From Petrolisthes cinctipes (lineage: Eukaryota > Arthropoda > Malacostraca > Decapoda > Porcellanidae), in the NCBI GenBank assembly GCA_033782935.1, contig JAWQEG010001547.1:201001-265000 (forward strand): 64,000 bases of DNA, given 5' to 3'. Position numbers and translations under genes: made by a program. The notes beneath the pieces are model-generated. The model saw nothing but the letters and a program-made list of their open reading frames with translations, did no database searches and was not told where the DNA came from. Positions 11,001-23,701 of the stretch are shown piece after piece. Every line of letters begins with the position of its first letter. Positions within the stretch are counted from its first letter, which is position 1.

Positions 11001-13812
11001 ACTTTCTGCCGTGCTTGGGCATGGAATATTTAGTTATTTACACGTGAACTGCCTGCTGTGCCTGGCTACACGTGACGTGCCACACAGTGAGTGCAGTACA
11101 GTGTGTGAGGACCGATCAGTGGATGGCGGCCTGGAATATTTAGTTATTTACACGTGAACTGCCTGCTGTGCCTGGCTACACGTGACGTGCCACATAGTGA
11201 GTGCAGTACAGTGTGTGAGGACCGGTCAATATGTGGCAGCCTGGAATATTTAGTTGTTTACACATGAACTGTCTGCCGTGCCTGGCTACACGCAACATGC
11301 CACACAGTTAGTGCAGTACAGTGTGTGAGGACCGGTCAGTGAATGGTGGCCTGGAATATTTAGTTATTTACACATGAACTGTCTGCCTTGCCTGGCTACA
11401 CATGACGTGCTACACAGTGAGTGCAGTACAGTGTGTGAGGACCGGTTAGTGAATTGTGGCCTGGAATATTTAGTTATTTACACGTGAACTGGCTGCCGTG
11501 CCTGGGCCTGAAATATTTAGTTATTTACACGTGAACTGCCTGCTGTGCCTGGCTACACGTGACGTGCCACACAATGAGTGCAGTTTCGTGTGTGAGGACC
11601 GGTCAGCGAATGGCGGCCTGGAATATTTAGTTATTTACACATGAACTGCCTGCCGTGCCTGGCTAAACGTGACGAGCCACACAGTGAGTGCAGTACAGTG
11701 TGTGATGACTGATCAGTGGATGGCGCCCTGGAATATTTAGTTATTTACACGTAAACTGCCTGCTGTGCCTGGCTACACGTGACGTGCCACATAGTGAGTG
11801 CAGTACAGTGTGTGAGGACCGGTCAGTAGATGGCGGCCTGGAATATTTAGTTATTTACACATAAACTGCCTGCCGTGCCTGGCTAAACGTGACGAGCCAC
11901 ACAGTGAGTGCAGTACAGTGTGTGATGACCGATCAGTGGATGGCGCCCTGTAATATTTAGTTATTTACACGTGAACTGCCTGCGGTGCCTGACTACACGT
12001 GACGTGCCAAACAGTGAGTGCAGTACAGTGTGTGAGGACCGGTCAGTGAATGGCGGCCTGGAATATTTACTTATTTACACATGAACTGGCTGCCGTGCCT
12101 GGGCCTGGAATATTTAGTTATTTACACGTAAACTGCCTGCTGTGCCTGGCTACACGTGACGTGCCACATAGTGAGTGCAGTACAGTGTGTGAGGACCGGT
12201 CAGTAGATGGCGGCCTGGAATATTTAGTTATTTACACATGAACTGCCTGCCGAGCCTGGCTACACGTGACGTGACACACAATGAGTGCAGTACAGTGTGT
12301 GAGGAACGATCAGTGGATGGCAGCCTGGAATATTTTGTTATTTACACGTGAACTGCCTGCCGAGCCTGGCTACACGTGACTTGACACACAGTGAGTGCAG
12401 TACAGTGTGTGAGGAACGATCAGTGGATGGCGGCCTGGAATATTTAGCTATTTACACGTGAACTGCCTGCCATGCCTGGCTACACGTGACGTGCCACACA
12501 GTGAGTGCAGTACAGTGTGTAATGAACGGTCAGTGAATAGCGGCCTGGAATATTTAGTTATTTACATGTGAACTGCCTGCCGAGCCTGGCTACACGTGAC
12601 GTGACACACAGTGAGTGCAGTACAGTGTGTGAGGAATGGTCATTGGATGGCGCCCTGGCATATTTAGTTATTTACACGTGAACTGCCTGCCGTGCCTGGC
12701 TACACGTGACGTGCCACACAGTGAGTGCAGTACAGTGTGTGAGGACCGGTCAGTGGATGGCGGCCTGGAATATTTAGTTATTTACACGTGAACTGCCTGC
12801 CGTGCCTGGCTACACGTGACGTGCCACATAGTGAGTGCAGTACAGTGTGTGATGACCGATCAGTGGATGGCGGCCTGTAATATTTAGTTATTTAAACGTG
12901 AACTGCCTGCCGTGCCTAGGCCTTGAATATTTAGTTATTTACACGTGAACTGGCTGCCGTGCCTGGGCATGGAATATTTAGTTATTTACACGTGAACTGC
13001 CTGCTGTGCCTGGCTACACGTGACGTGCCACACAGTGAGTGCAGTACAGTGTGTGAGGACCGATTAGTGGATGGCGGCCTGGAATATTTAGTTATTTACA
13101 CGTGAACTGCCTGCCGTGCCTGGCTACACGTTACGTGACACACAGTGAGTAAACTACAGTGTGTGAGGACCGGTCAGTGGATGGCGGCACGGAATATTTA
13201 GTTATTTACATGTAAACTGCCTGCTGTGCCTGGCTACACGTGACGTGCCACATAGTGAGTGCAGTACAGTGTGTGAGGACCGGTCAGTATATGGCAGCCA
13301 AGAATATTTAGTTGTTTACACATGAACTGTCTGCCGTGCCTGGCTACATGTGACGTGCCACACAGTGAGTGCAGTGTAGTGTGTGAGGAACGGTCATTGG
13401 GTGGCGCCCTGGAATATTTAGTTATTTACACGTAAACTGCTTGCTGTGCCTGGCTACACGTGATGTTCTACATAGTGAGTGCAGTACAGTGTGTGAGGAC
13501 CAGTCAGTAGATGGCGGCCTGGAATATTTAGTTATTTACACGTGAACTGCCTGCCGTGCCTGGCTACACGTGACGTGACACACAGTGAGTGCACTACAGT
13601 GTGTGAGGACCAGTCAGTAGATGGCGGCCTGGAATATTTAGATATTTACACGTGAACTGGCTGCCGTGCCTGGGCCTGGAATATTTAGTTATTTACACGT
13701 GAACTGCCTGCCGAGCCTGGCTACACGTGACTTGACACACAGTGAGTGCAGTACAGTGTGTGAGGAACGATCAGTGGATGGCGGCCTGGAATATTTAGTT
13801 ATTTACACGTGA
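8002..13812. repeat. 5,811-bp higher-order repeat, copy 2
   Basis: Nearly identical to copy 1, with the same monomer order, truncated doublets, 28-bp expansion and TA insertion (near 10495). By eye I found only isolated substitutions, such as a C-to-T near 9087 relative to 3276 and a C-to-T near 11710. This implies recent amplification or strong homogenisation. No gene is present. Confidence 0.95.
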
Positions 13813-14136
13813 ACTGCCTGCCATGCCTGGCTACACGTGACGTGCCACACAGTGAGTGCAGTACAGTGTGTAAGGAACGGTCAGTGAATGGCGGCCTGGA
13901 ATATTTAGTTATTTACATGTGAACTGCCTGCCGAGCCTGGCTACACGTGTCGTGACACACAGTGAGTGCAGTACAGTGTGTGAGGAATGGTCAGTGGATG
14001 GCGCCATGGAATATTTTGTTATTTACACGTGAACTGCCTGCCGTGCCTGGCTACACGTGACGTGCCACACAGTGAGTGCAGTACAGTGTGTGAGGACCGG
14101 TCAGTGGATGGCGGCCTGGAATATTTAGTTATTTAC

Positions 14137-15295
14137 ACGTGAACTGCCTGCTGTGCCTGGCTATATGTGACGTGCCACATAGTGAGTGCAGTACAGTGTG
14201 TGATGACCGATCAGTGGATGGCGGCCTGGAATATTTAGTTATTTACACGTGAACTGCCTGCCGTGCCTAGGCCTGGAATATTTAGTTATTTACACGTGAA
14301 CTGGCTGCCGTGCTTGGGCATGGAATATTTAGTTATTTACACGTGAACTGCCTGCTGTGCCTGGCTACACGTGACGTGCCACACAGTGAGTGCAGTACAG
14401 TGTGTGAGGACCGATCAGTGGATGGCGGCCTGGAATATTTAGTTATTTACACATGAACTGCCTGCTGTGCCTGGCTACACGTGACGTGCCACATAGTGAG
14501 TGCAGTACAGTGTGTGAGGACCGGTCAGTATGTGGCAGCCTGGAATATTTAGTTGTTTACACATGAACTGTCTGCCGTGCCTGGCTACACGCAACATGCC
14601 ACACAGTTAGTGCAGTACAGTGTGTGAGGACCGGTCAGTGAATGGTGGCCTGGAATATTTAGTTATTTACACATGAACTGTCTGCCGTGCCTGGCTACAC
14701 ATGACGTGCCACACAGTGAGTGCAGTACAGTGTGTGAGGACCGGTTAGTGAAAGGTGGCCTGGAATATTTAGTTATTTACACGTGAACTGGCTGCCGTGC
14801 CTGGGCCTGGAATATTTAGTTATTTACACGTGAACTGCCTGCTGTGCCTTGCTACACGTGACGTGCCACACAATGAGTGCAGTTTCGTGTGTGAGGATCG
14901 GTCAGCGAATGGCGGCCTGGAATATTTAGTTATTTACACATGAACTGCCTGCCTTGCCTGGCTACACGTGAATTGCCTGCGTTGCCTGGCTACACGTGAC
15001 GTGCCACACAGTGAGTGCACTACAGTGTGTGAGGACCGGTCAGTGGATGGCGGCCTGGAATATTTAGTTATTTACATGTGAACTGCCTGCCGTTCCAGGC
15101 TACACGTGACGTGACACACAGTGAATGCACTACAGTGTGTGAGGACTGGTCAGTGGATGGTGGCCCAGAATATTTAGTTATTTACACATAAACTGCCTGC
15201 CGTGCCTGGCTAAACGTGACGAGCCACATAGTGAGTGCAGTACAGTGTGTGATGACCGATCAGTGGATGGCGCCCTGGAATATTTAGTTATTTAC
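14137..15295. repeat. 1,159-bp nested duplication, copy 1
   Basis: Matches 15296-16454; the marker TATATGTGAC is at 14162 and 15321. The length is exactly 9 full monomers, 3 truncated monomers and one 28-bp unit. Confidence 0.92.
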
Positions 15296-16454
15296 ACGTG
15301 AACTGCCTGCTGTGCCTGGCTATATGTGACGTGCCACATAGTGAGTGCAGTACAGTGTGTGATGACCGATCAGTGGATGGCGGCCTGGAATATTTAGTTA
15401 TTTACACGTTAACTGCCTGCCGTGCCTAGGCCTGGAATATTTAGTTATTTACACGTGAACTGGCTGCCGTGCTTGGGCATGGAATATTTAGTTATTTACA
15501 CGTGAACTGCCTGCTGTGCCTGGCTACACGTGACGTGCCACACAGTGAGTGCAGTACAGTGTGTGAGGACCGATCAGTGGATGGCGGCCTGGAATATTTA
15601 GTTATTTACACATGAACTGCCTGCTGTGCCTGGCTACACGTGACGTGCCACATAGTGAGTGCAGTACAGTGTGTGAGGACCGGTCAGTATGTGGCAGCCT
15701 GGAATATTTAGTTGTTTACACATGAACTGTCTGCCGTGCCTGGCTACACGCAACATGCCACACAGTTAGTGCAGTACAGTGTGTGAGGACCGGTCAGTGA
15801 ATGGTGGCCTGGAATATTTAGTTATTTACACATGAACTGTCTGCCGTGCCTGGCTACACATGACGTGCCACACAGTGAGTGCAGTACAGTGTGTGAGGAC
15901 CGGTTAGTGAAAGGTGGCCTGGAATATTTAGTTATTTACACGTGAACTGGCTGCCGTGCCTGGGCCTGGAATATTTAGTTATTTACACGTGAACTGCCTG
16001 CTGTGCCTGGCTACACGTGACGTGCCACACAATGAGTGCAGTTTCGTGTGTGAGGATCGGTCAGCGAATGGCGGCCTGGAATATTTAGTTATTTACACAT
16101 GAACTGCCTGCCTTGCCTGGCTACACGTGAATTGCCTGCGTTGCCTGGCTACACGTGACGTGCCACACAGTGAGTGCACTACAGTGTGTGAGGACCGGTC
16201 AGTGGATGGCGGCCTGGAATATTTAGTTATTTACATGTGAACTGCCTGCCGTTCCAGGCTACACGTGACGTGACACACAGTGAATGCACTACAGTGTGTG
16301 AGGACTGGTCAGTGGATGGTGGCCCAGAATATTTAGTTATTTACACATAAACTGCCTGCCGTGCCTGGCTAAACGTGACGAGCCACATAGTGAGTGCAGT
16401 ACAGTGTGTGATGACCGATCAGTGGATGGCGCCCTGGAATATTTAGTTATTTAC
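15296..16454. repeat. 1,159-bp nested duplication, copy 2
   Basis: The junction near 15296-15310 joins the end of one segment (GCGCCCTGG monomer) to the start of the other (GCTGTGCCTGGCTATATG) within a shared TTACACGTGAACT. This is an in-register junction expected from unequal exchange. The extra segment is absent from HOR copies 1 and 2. Confidence 0.92.
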
Positions 16455-19400
16455 ACGTGAACTGGCTGCGGTGCCTGACTACACGTGACGTGCCAAACAG
16501 TGAGTGCAGTACAGTGTGTGAGGACCGGTCAGTGAATGGCGGCCAGGATTATTTAGTTTTTTACATGTGAACTGGCTGCCGTGCCTGGGCCTGGAATATT
16601 TAGTTATTTACACGTGAAATGCCTGCCGTGCCTGGGCTTGGAATATTTAGTTATTTACACGTGAACTGCCTGCTGTGCCTGGCTACACGTGACGTGCCAC
16701 ACAGTGAGTGCAGTACAGTGTGTGAGGACCGATCGGTGGATGGCAGCCTGGAATATTTAGTTATTTACACGTGAACTGCCAGTTGTGCCTGGCTACACGT
16801 GACGTGACACACAGTGAGTGCACTACAGTGTGTGAGGACCGGTCAGTGGATGGCGGCCCGGAATATTTAGTTATTTACACGTAAACTGCCTGCTGTGCCT
16901 GGCTACACGTGACGTGCCACATAGTGAGTGCAGTACAGTGTGTGAGGACCGGTCAGTAGATGGCGGCCTGGAATATATAGTTATTTACACGTGAACTGCC
17001 TGCCGTGCCTGGCTACACGTGACGTGCCACACAGTGAGTGCACTACAGTGTGTGAGGACCGGTCAGTGGATGGCGGCCCGGAATATTTAGTTATTTACAC
17101 GTGATCTGCCTGCTATGCCTGGCTACCCGTAACGCGCCACACAGTGAGTGCAGTACAGTGTGTGAGGACCGGTCAGTGGATGGCGGTCTGGAATATTTAG
17201 TTATTTACACATGAACTGGCTGCCGTGCCTGGGCCTGGAATATTTAGTTATTTACACGTAAACTACCTGCTGTGCCTGGCTACACGTGACGTGCCACATA
17301 GTGAGTGCAGTACAGTGTGTGAGGAACGGTCAGTAGATGGCGGCCTGGAATATTTAGTTATTTACACATGAACTGCCTGCCGAGCCTGGCTACACGTGAC
17401 GTGACACACAGTGAGTGCAGTACAGTGTGTGAGGAACGATCAGTGGATGGCGGCCTGGAATATTTATAGTTATTTACACGTGAACTGCCTGCCGAGCCTG
17501 GCTACACGTGACGTGACACACAGTGAGTGCAGTACAGTGTGTGAGGAACGATCAGTGGATGGCGGCCTGGAATATTTAATTATTTACACGTGAACTGCCT
17601 GCCATGCCTGGCTACACGTGACGTGCCACACAGTGAGTTCAGTACAGTGTGTAAGTAACGGTCAGTGAATGGCGGCCTGGAATATTTAGTTATTTACATG
17701 TGAACTGCCTGCCGTGCCTGGCTACACGTGACGTGCCACACAGTGAGTGCAGTACAGTGTGTGAGGACCGGTCAGTGGATGGCGGCCTGGAATATTTAGT
17801 TATTTACACGTGAACTGCCTGCTGTGCCTGGCTACACGTGACGTGCCACATAGTGAGTGCAGTACAGTGTGTGATGACCGATCAGTGGATGGCGGCCTGG
17901 AATATTTAGTTATTTACACGTGAACTGCCTGCCGTGCCTAGGCCTGGAATATTTAGTTATTTACACGTGAACTTTCTGCCGTGCTTGGGCATGGAATATT
18001 TAGTTATTTACACGTGAACTGCCTGCTGTGCCTGGCTACACGTGACGTGCCACACAGTGAGTGCAGTACAGTGTGTGAGGACCGATCAGTGGATGGCGGC
18101 CTGGAATATTTAGTTATTTACACGTGAACTGCCTGCTGTGCCTGGCTACACGTGACGTGCCACATAGTGAGTGCAGTACAGTGTGTGAGGACCGGTCAAT
18201 ATGTGGCAGCCTGGAATATTTAGTTGTTTACACATGAACTGTCTGCCGTGCCTGGCTACACGCAACATGCCACACAGTTAGTGCAGTACAGTGTGTGAGG
18301 ACCGGTCAGTGAATGGTGGCCTGGAATATTTAGTTATTTACACATGAACTGTCTGCCTTGCCTGGCTACACATGACGTGCTACACAGTGAGTGCAGTACA
18401 GTGTGTGAGGACCGGTTAGTGAATTGTGGCCTGGAATATTTAGTTATTTACACGTGAACTGGCTGCCGTGCCTGGGCCTGAAATATTTAGTTATTTACAC
18501 GTGAACTGCCTGCTGTGCCTGGCTACACGTGACGTGCCACACAATGAGTGCAGTTTCGTGTGTGAGGACCGGTCAGCGAATGGCGGCCTGGAATATTTAG
18601 TTATTTACACATGAACTGCCTGCCGTGCCTGGCTAAACGTGACGAGCCACACAGTGAGTGCAGTACAGTGTGTGATGACCGATCAGTGGATGGCGCCCTG
18701 GAATATTTAGTTATTTACACGTAAACTGCCTGCTGTGCCTGGCTACACGTGACGTGCCACATAGTGAGTGCAGTACAGTGTGTGAGGACCGGTCAGTAGA
18801 TGGCGGCCTGGAATATTTAGTTATTTACACATAAACTGCCTGCCGTGCCTGGCTAAACGTGACGAGCCACACAGTGAGTGCAGTACAGTGTGTGATGACC
18901 GATCAGTGGATGGCGCCCTGGAATATTTAGTTATTTACACGTGAACTGCCTGCGGTGCCTGACTACACGTGACGTGCCAAACAGTGAGTGCAGTACAGTG
19001 TGTGAGGACCGGTCAGTGAATGGCGGCCTGGAATATTTACTTATTTACACATGAACTGGCTGCCGTGCCTGGGCCTGGAATATTTAGTTATTTACACGTA
19101 AACTGCCTGCTGTGCCTGGCTACACGTGACGTGCCACATAGTGAGTGCAGTACAGTGTGTGAGGACCGGTCAGTAGATGGCGGCCTGGAATATTTAGTTA
19201 TTTACACATGAACTGCCTGCCGAGCCTGGCTACACGTGACGTGACACACAATGAGTGCAGTACAGTGTGTGAGGAACGATCAGTGGATGGCAGCCTGGAA
19301 TATTTTGTTATTTACATGTGAACTGCCTGCCGAGCCTGGCTACACGTGACTTGACACACAGTGAGTGCAGTACAGTGTGTGAGGAACGATCAGTGGATGG

Positions 19401-20685
19401 CGGCCTGGAATATTTAGCTATTTACACGTGAACTGCCTGCCATGCCTGGCTACACGTGACGTGCCACACAGTGAGTGCAGTACAGTGTGTAATGAACGGT
19501 CAGTGAATAGCGGCCTGGAATATTTAGTTATTTACATGTGAACTGCCTGCCGAGCCTGGCTACACGTGACGTGACACACAGTGAGTGCAGTACAGTGTGT
19601 GAGGAATGGTCATTGGATGGCGCCCTGGCATATTTAGTTATTTACACGTGAACTGCCTGCCGTGCCTGGCTACACGTGACGTGCCACACAGTGAGTGCAG
19701 TACAGTGTGTGAGGACCGGTCAGTGGATGGCGGCCTGGAATATTTAGTTATTTACACGTGAACTGCCTGCCGTGCCTGGCTACACGTGACGTGCCACATA
19801 GTGAGTGCAGTACAGTGTGTGATGACCGATCAGTGGATGGCGGCCTGTAATATTTAGTTATTTAAACGTGAACTGCCTGCCGTGCCTAGGCCTTGAATAT
19901 TTAGTTATTTACACGTGAACTGGCTGCCGTGCCTGGGCATGGAATATTTAGTTATTTACACGTGAACTGCCTGCTGTGCCTGGCTACACGTGACGTGCCA
20001 CACAGTGAGTGCAGTACAGTGTGTGAGGACCGATTAGTGGATGGCGGCCTGGAATATTTAGTTATTTACACGTGAACTGCCTGCCGTGCCTGGCTACACG
20101 TTACGTGACACACAGTGAGTAAACTACAGTGTGTGAGGACCGGTCAGTGGATGGCGGCACGGAATATTTAGTTATTAACATGTAAACTGCCTGCTGTGCC
20201 TGGCTACACGTGACGTGCCACATAGTGAGTGCAGTACAGTGTGTGAGGACCGGTCAGTATATGGCAGCCAAGAATATTTAGTTGTTTACACATGAACTGT
20301 CTGCCGTGCCTGGCTACATGTGACGTGCCACACAGTGAGTGCAGTATAGTGTGTGAGGAACGGTCATTGGGTGGCGCCCTGGAATATTTAGTTATTTACA
20401 CGTAAACTGCTTGCTGTGCCTGGCTACACGTGATGTTCTACATAGTGAGTGCAGTACAGTGTGTGAGGACCAGTCAGTAGATGGCGGCCTGGAATATTTA
20501 GTTATTTACACGTGAACTGCCTGCCGTGCCTGGCTACACGTGACGTGACACACAGTGAGTGCACTACAGTGTGTGAGGACCAGTCAGTAGATGGCGGCCT
20601 GGAATATTTAGATATTTACACGTGAACTGGCTGCCGTGCCTGGGCCTGGAATATTTAGTTATTTACACGTGAACTGCCTGCCGTG

Positions 20686-23600
20686 TCTGGCTACACGTGA
20701 CGTGCCACACAGTGAGTGCAGTACAGTGTGTGAGGACCGGTCAGTGGATGGCGACCTGGAATATTTAGTTATTTACATGTGAACTGGCTGCCGTGCCTCG
20801 GCCTGGAATATTTAGTTATTTACACGTGAAATGCCTGCCGTGCCTGGGCCTGGAATATTTAGTTATTTACACGTGAACTGCCTGCTGTGCCTGGCTACAC
20901 GTGACGTAACACACAGTGAGTGCAGTACAGTGTGTGAGGACTGATCGGTGGATGGCGGCCTGGAATATTTAGTTTTTTACACGTGAACTGCCTGCCGTGC
21001 CTGGCTACACGTGACATGCCACACAGTGAGTGCACTACAGTGTGTGAGGACCGGTCAGTGGATGGCGGCCCGGAATATTTAGTTATTTACACGTATACTA
21101 CCTGCTGTGCCTGGCTACAATTGACGTGCCACATAGTGAGTGCAGTACAATGTGTGATGACCGATCAGTGGATGGCGGCCTGGAATATTTAGTTATTTAC
21201 ACGTGAACTGCCTGCCGTGCCTGGCTACACGTGACGTGCCACACAGTGAGTGCAGTACAGTGTGTGAGGACCGGTCAGTGAATGGCGCCCTGGAATATTT
21301 AGTTATTTACACGTGAACTGCCTGCCGTTCCAGGCTACACGTGAAGTGACACACAGTGAGTTCACTACAGTGTGTGAGGACTGGTCAGTGGATGGTGGCC
21401 CAGAATATTTAGTTATTTACACATAAACTGCCTGCCGTGCCTGGCTAAACGTGACGAGCCACATAGTGAGTGCAGTACAGTGTGTGATGACCGATCAGTG
21501 GATGGCGCCCTGGAATATTTAGTTATTTACACATGAACTGCCTGCGGTGCCTGACTACACGTGACGTGCCACACAGTGAGTGCAGTACAGTGTGTGAGGA
21601 CCGGTCAGTGAATGGCGGCCTGGAATATTTAGTTTTTTACATGTGAACTGGCTGCCGTGCCTGGGCCTGGAATATTTAGTTATTTACACGTGAAATGCCT
21701 GCCGTGCCTTGGCTTGGAATATTTAGTTATTTACACGTGAACTGCCTGCTGTGCCTGGCTACACGTGACGTGCCACACAGTGAGTGCAGTACAGTGTGTG
21801 AGGACCGATCGGTGGATGGCGGCCTGGAATATTTAGTTATTTACACGTGAACTGCCTGTTGTGCCTGGCTACACGTGACGTGACACACAGTGAGTGCACT
21901 ACAGTGTGTGAGGACCGTTCAGTGGATGGCGGCCCGGAATATTTAGTTATTTACACGTAAACTGCCTGCTGTGCCTGGCTACACGTGACGTGCCACATAG
22001 TGAGTGCAGTACAGTGTGTGAGGACCGGTCAGTAGATGGCGGACTGGAATATATAGTTATTTAAACGTGAACTGCCTGCCGTGCCAGACTACACGTGACG
22101 TGCCACACAGTGAGTGCACTACAGTGTGTGAGGACCGGTCAGTGGATGGCGGCCTGGAATATTTAGTTATTTACACATGAACTGGCTGCCGTGCCTGGGC
22201 CTGGAATATTTAGTTATTTACACGTAAACTACCTGCTGTGCCTGGCTACACGTGACGTGCCACATAGTGAGTGCAGTACAGTGTGTGAGGACCGGTCAGT
22301 AGATGGCGGCCTGGAATATTTAGTTATTTACACATGAACTGCCTGCCGAGCCTGGCTACACGTGACGTGACACACAGTGAGTGCAGTACAGTGTGTGAGG
22401 AACGATCAGTGGATGGCGGCCTGGAATATTTAGTTATTTACACGTGAACTGCCTGCCTAGCCTGGCTACACGTGACGTGACACACATTGAGTGCAGTACA
22501 GTGTGTGAGGAACGATCAGTGGATGGAGGCCTGGAATATTTAGTTATTTACACGTGAACTGCCTGCCATGCCTGGCTACACGTGACGTGCCACACAGTGA
22601 GTGCAGTACAGTGCGTAAGGAACGGTCAGTGAATAGCGGCCTGGAATATTTAGTTATTTACATGTGAACTGCCTGCCGAGCCTGGCTACATGTGACGTGA
22701 CACACAGTGAGTGCAGTACAGTGTGTGAGGAATGGTCAGTGGATGACGCCCTGGAATATTTAGTTATTTACACGTGAACTGCCTGCCGTGCCTGGCTACA
22801 CGTGACGTGCCACACAGTGAGTGCTGTACAGTGTGTGAGGACCGGTCAGTGGATGGCGGCCTGGAATATTTAGTTATTTACACGTGAACTGCCTGCTGTG
22901 CCTGGCTACACGTGACGTGCCACATAGTGAGTGCAGTACAGTGTGTGATGACCGATCAGTGGATGGCGGCCAGTAATATTTAGTTATTTACACGTGAACT
23001 GCCTGCCGTGCCTAGGCCTGTAATATTTAGTTATTTACACGTGAACTGGCTGCCGTGCCTGGGCATGGAATATTTAGTTATTTACACGTGAACTGCCTGC
23101 TGTGCCTGGCTACACGTAACGTGCCACACAGTAAGTGCAGTACAGTGTGTGAGGACCGGTCAGTGAATGGCGCCCTGGAATATTTAGTTATTTACACGTG
23201 AACTGCCTGCCGTTCCAGGCTACACGTGACGTGACACACAGTGAGTGCACTACAGTGTGTGAGGACTGGTCAGTGGATGGTGGCCCAGAATATTTAGTTA
23301 TTTACACATAAACTGCCTGCCGTGCCTGGCTAAACGTGACGAGCCACATAGTGAGTGCAGTACAGTGTGTGATGACCGATCAGTGGATGGCGCCCTGGAA
23401 TATTTAGTTATTTACACGTGAACTGCCTGCCGTGCCTGGCTATACGTGACGTGACACACAGTGAGTGCACTACAGTGTGTGAGGACCAGTCAGTAGATGG
23501 CGGCCTGGAATATTTAGTTATTTACACATGAACTGGCTGCCGTGCCTGGGCCTGGAATATTTAGTTATTTACACGTGAACTGCCTGCCGTGCCTGGCTAC

Positions 23601-23701
23601 ACGTGATGTGCCACACAGTGAGTACAGTACAGTGTGTGAGGACCGGTCAGTGGATGGCGACCTGGAATATTTAGTTATTTACACGTGAACTGGCTGCCGT
23701 G
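20686..23701. repeat. Middle satellite block with 2,906-bp HOR unit
   Basis: After a 110-bp transition, a unit runs from the truncated-monomer marker CCTCGGCC at 20796 to the next at 23702. That is 2,906 bp, or 23 full and 8 truncated monomers. It has subfamilies rare further left, such as TTAGTTTTTTACACG, ACGTATACT and GTACAATGTGTGATG. No gene is present. Confidence 0.88.

Larger units (their letters stand above)
13813..20685. repeat. 5.8-kb higher-order repeat, copy 3, enlarged to about 6.9 kb
   Basis: Follows copy 2 at an offset of 5,811 up to about 15300, then at 6,970 after about 16455, because 1,159 bp are duplicated within it. It leaves the HOR pattern near 20685, where copy 2 reads CCGAGCCTGG and this copy reads CCGTGTCTGG. 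It carries a few private substitutions (near 16565 and 16745). No gene is present. Confidence 0.93.
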
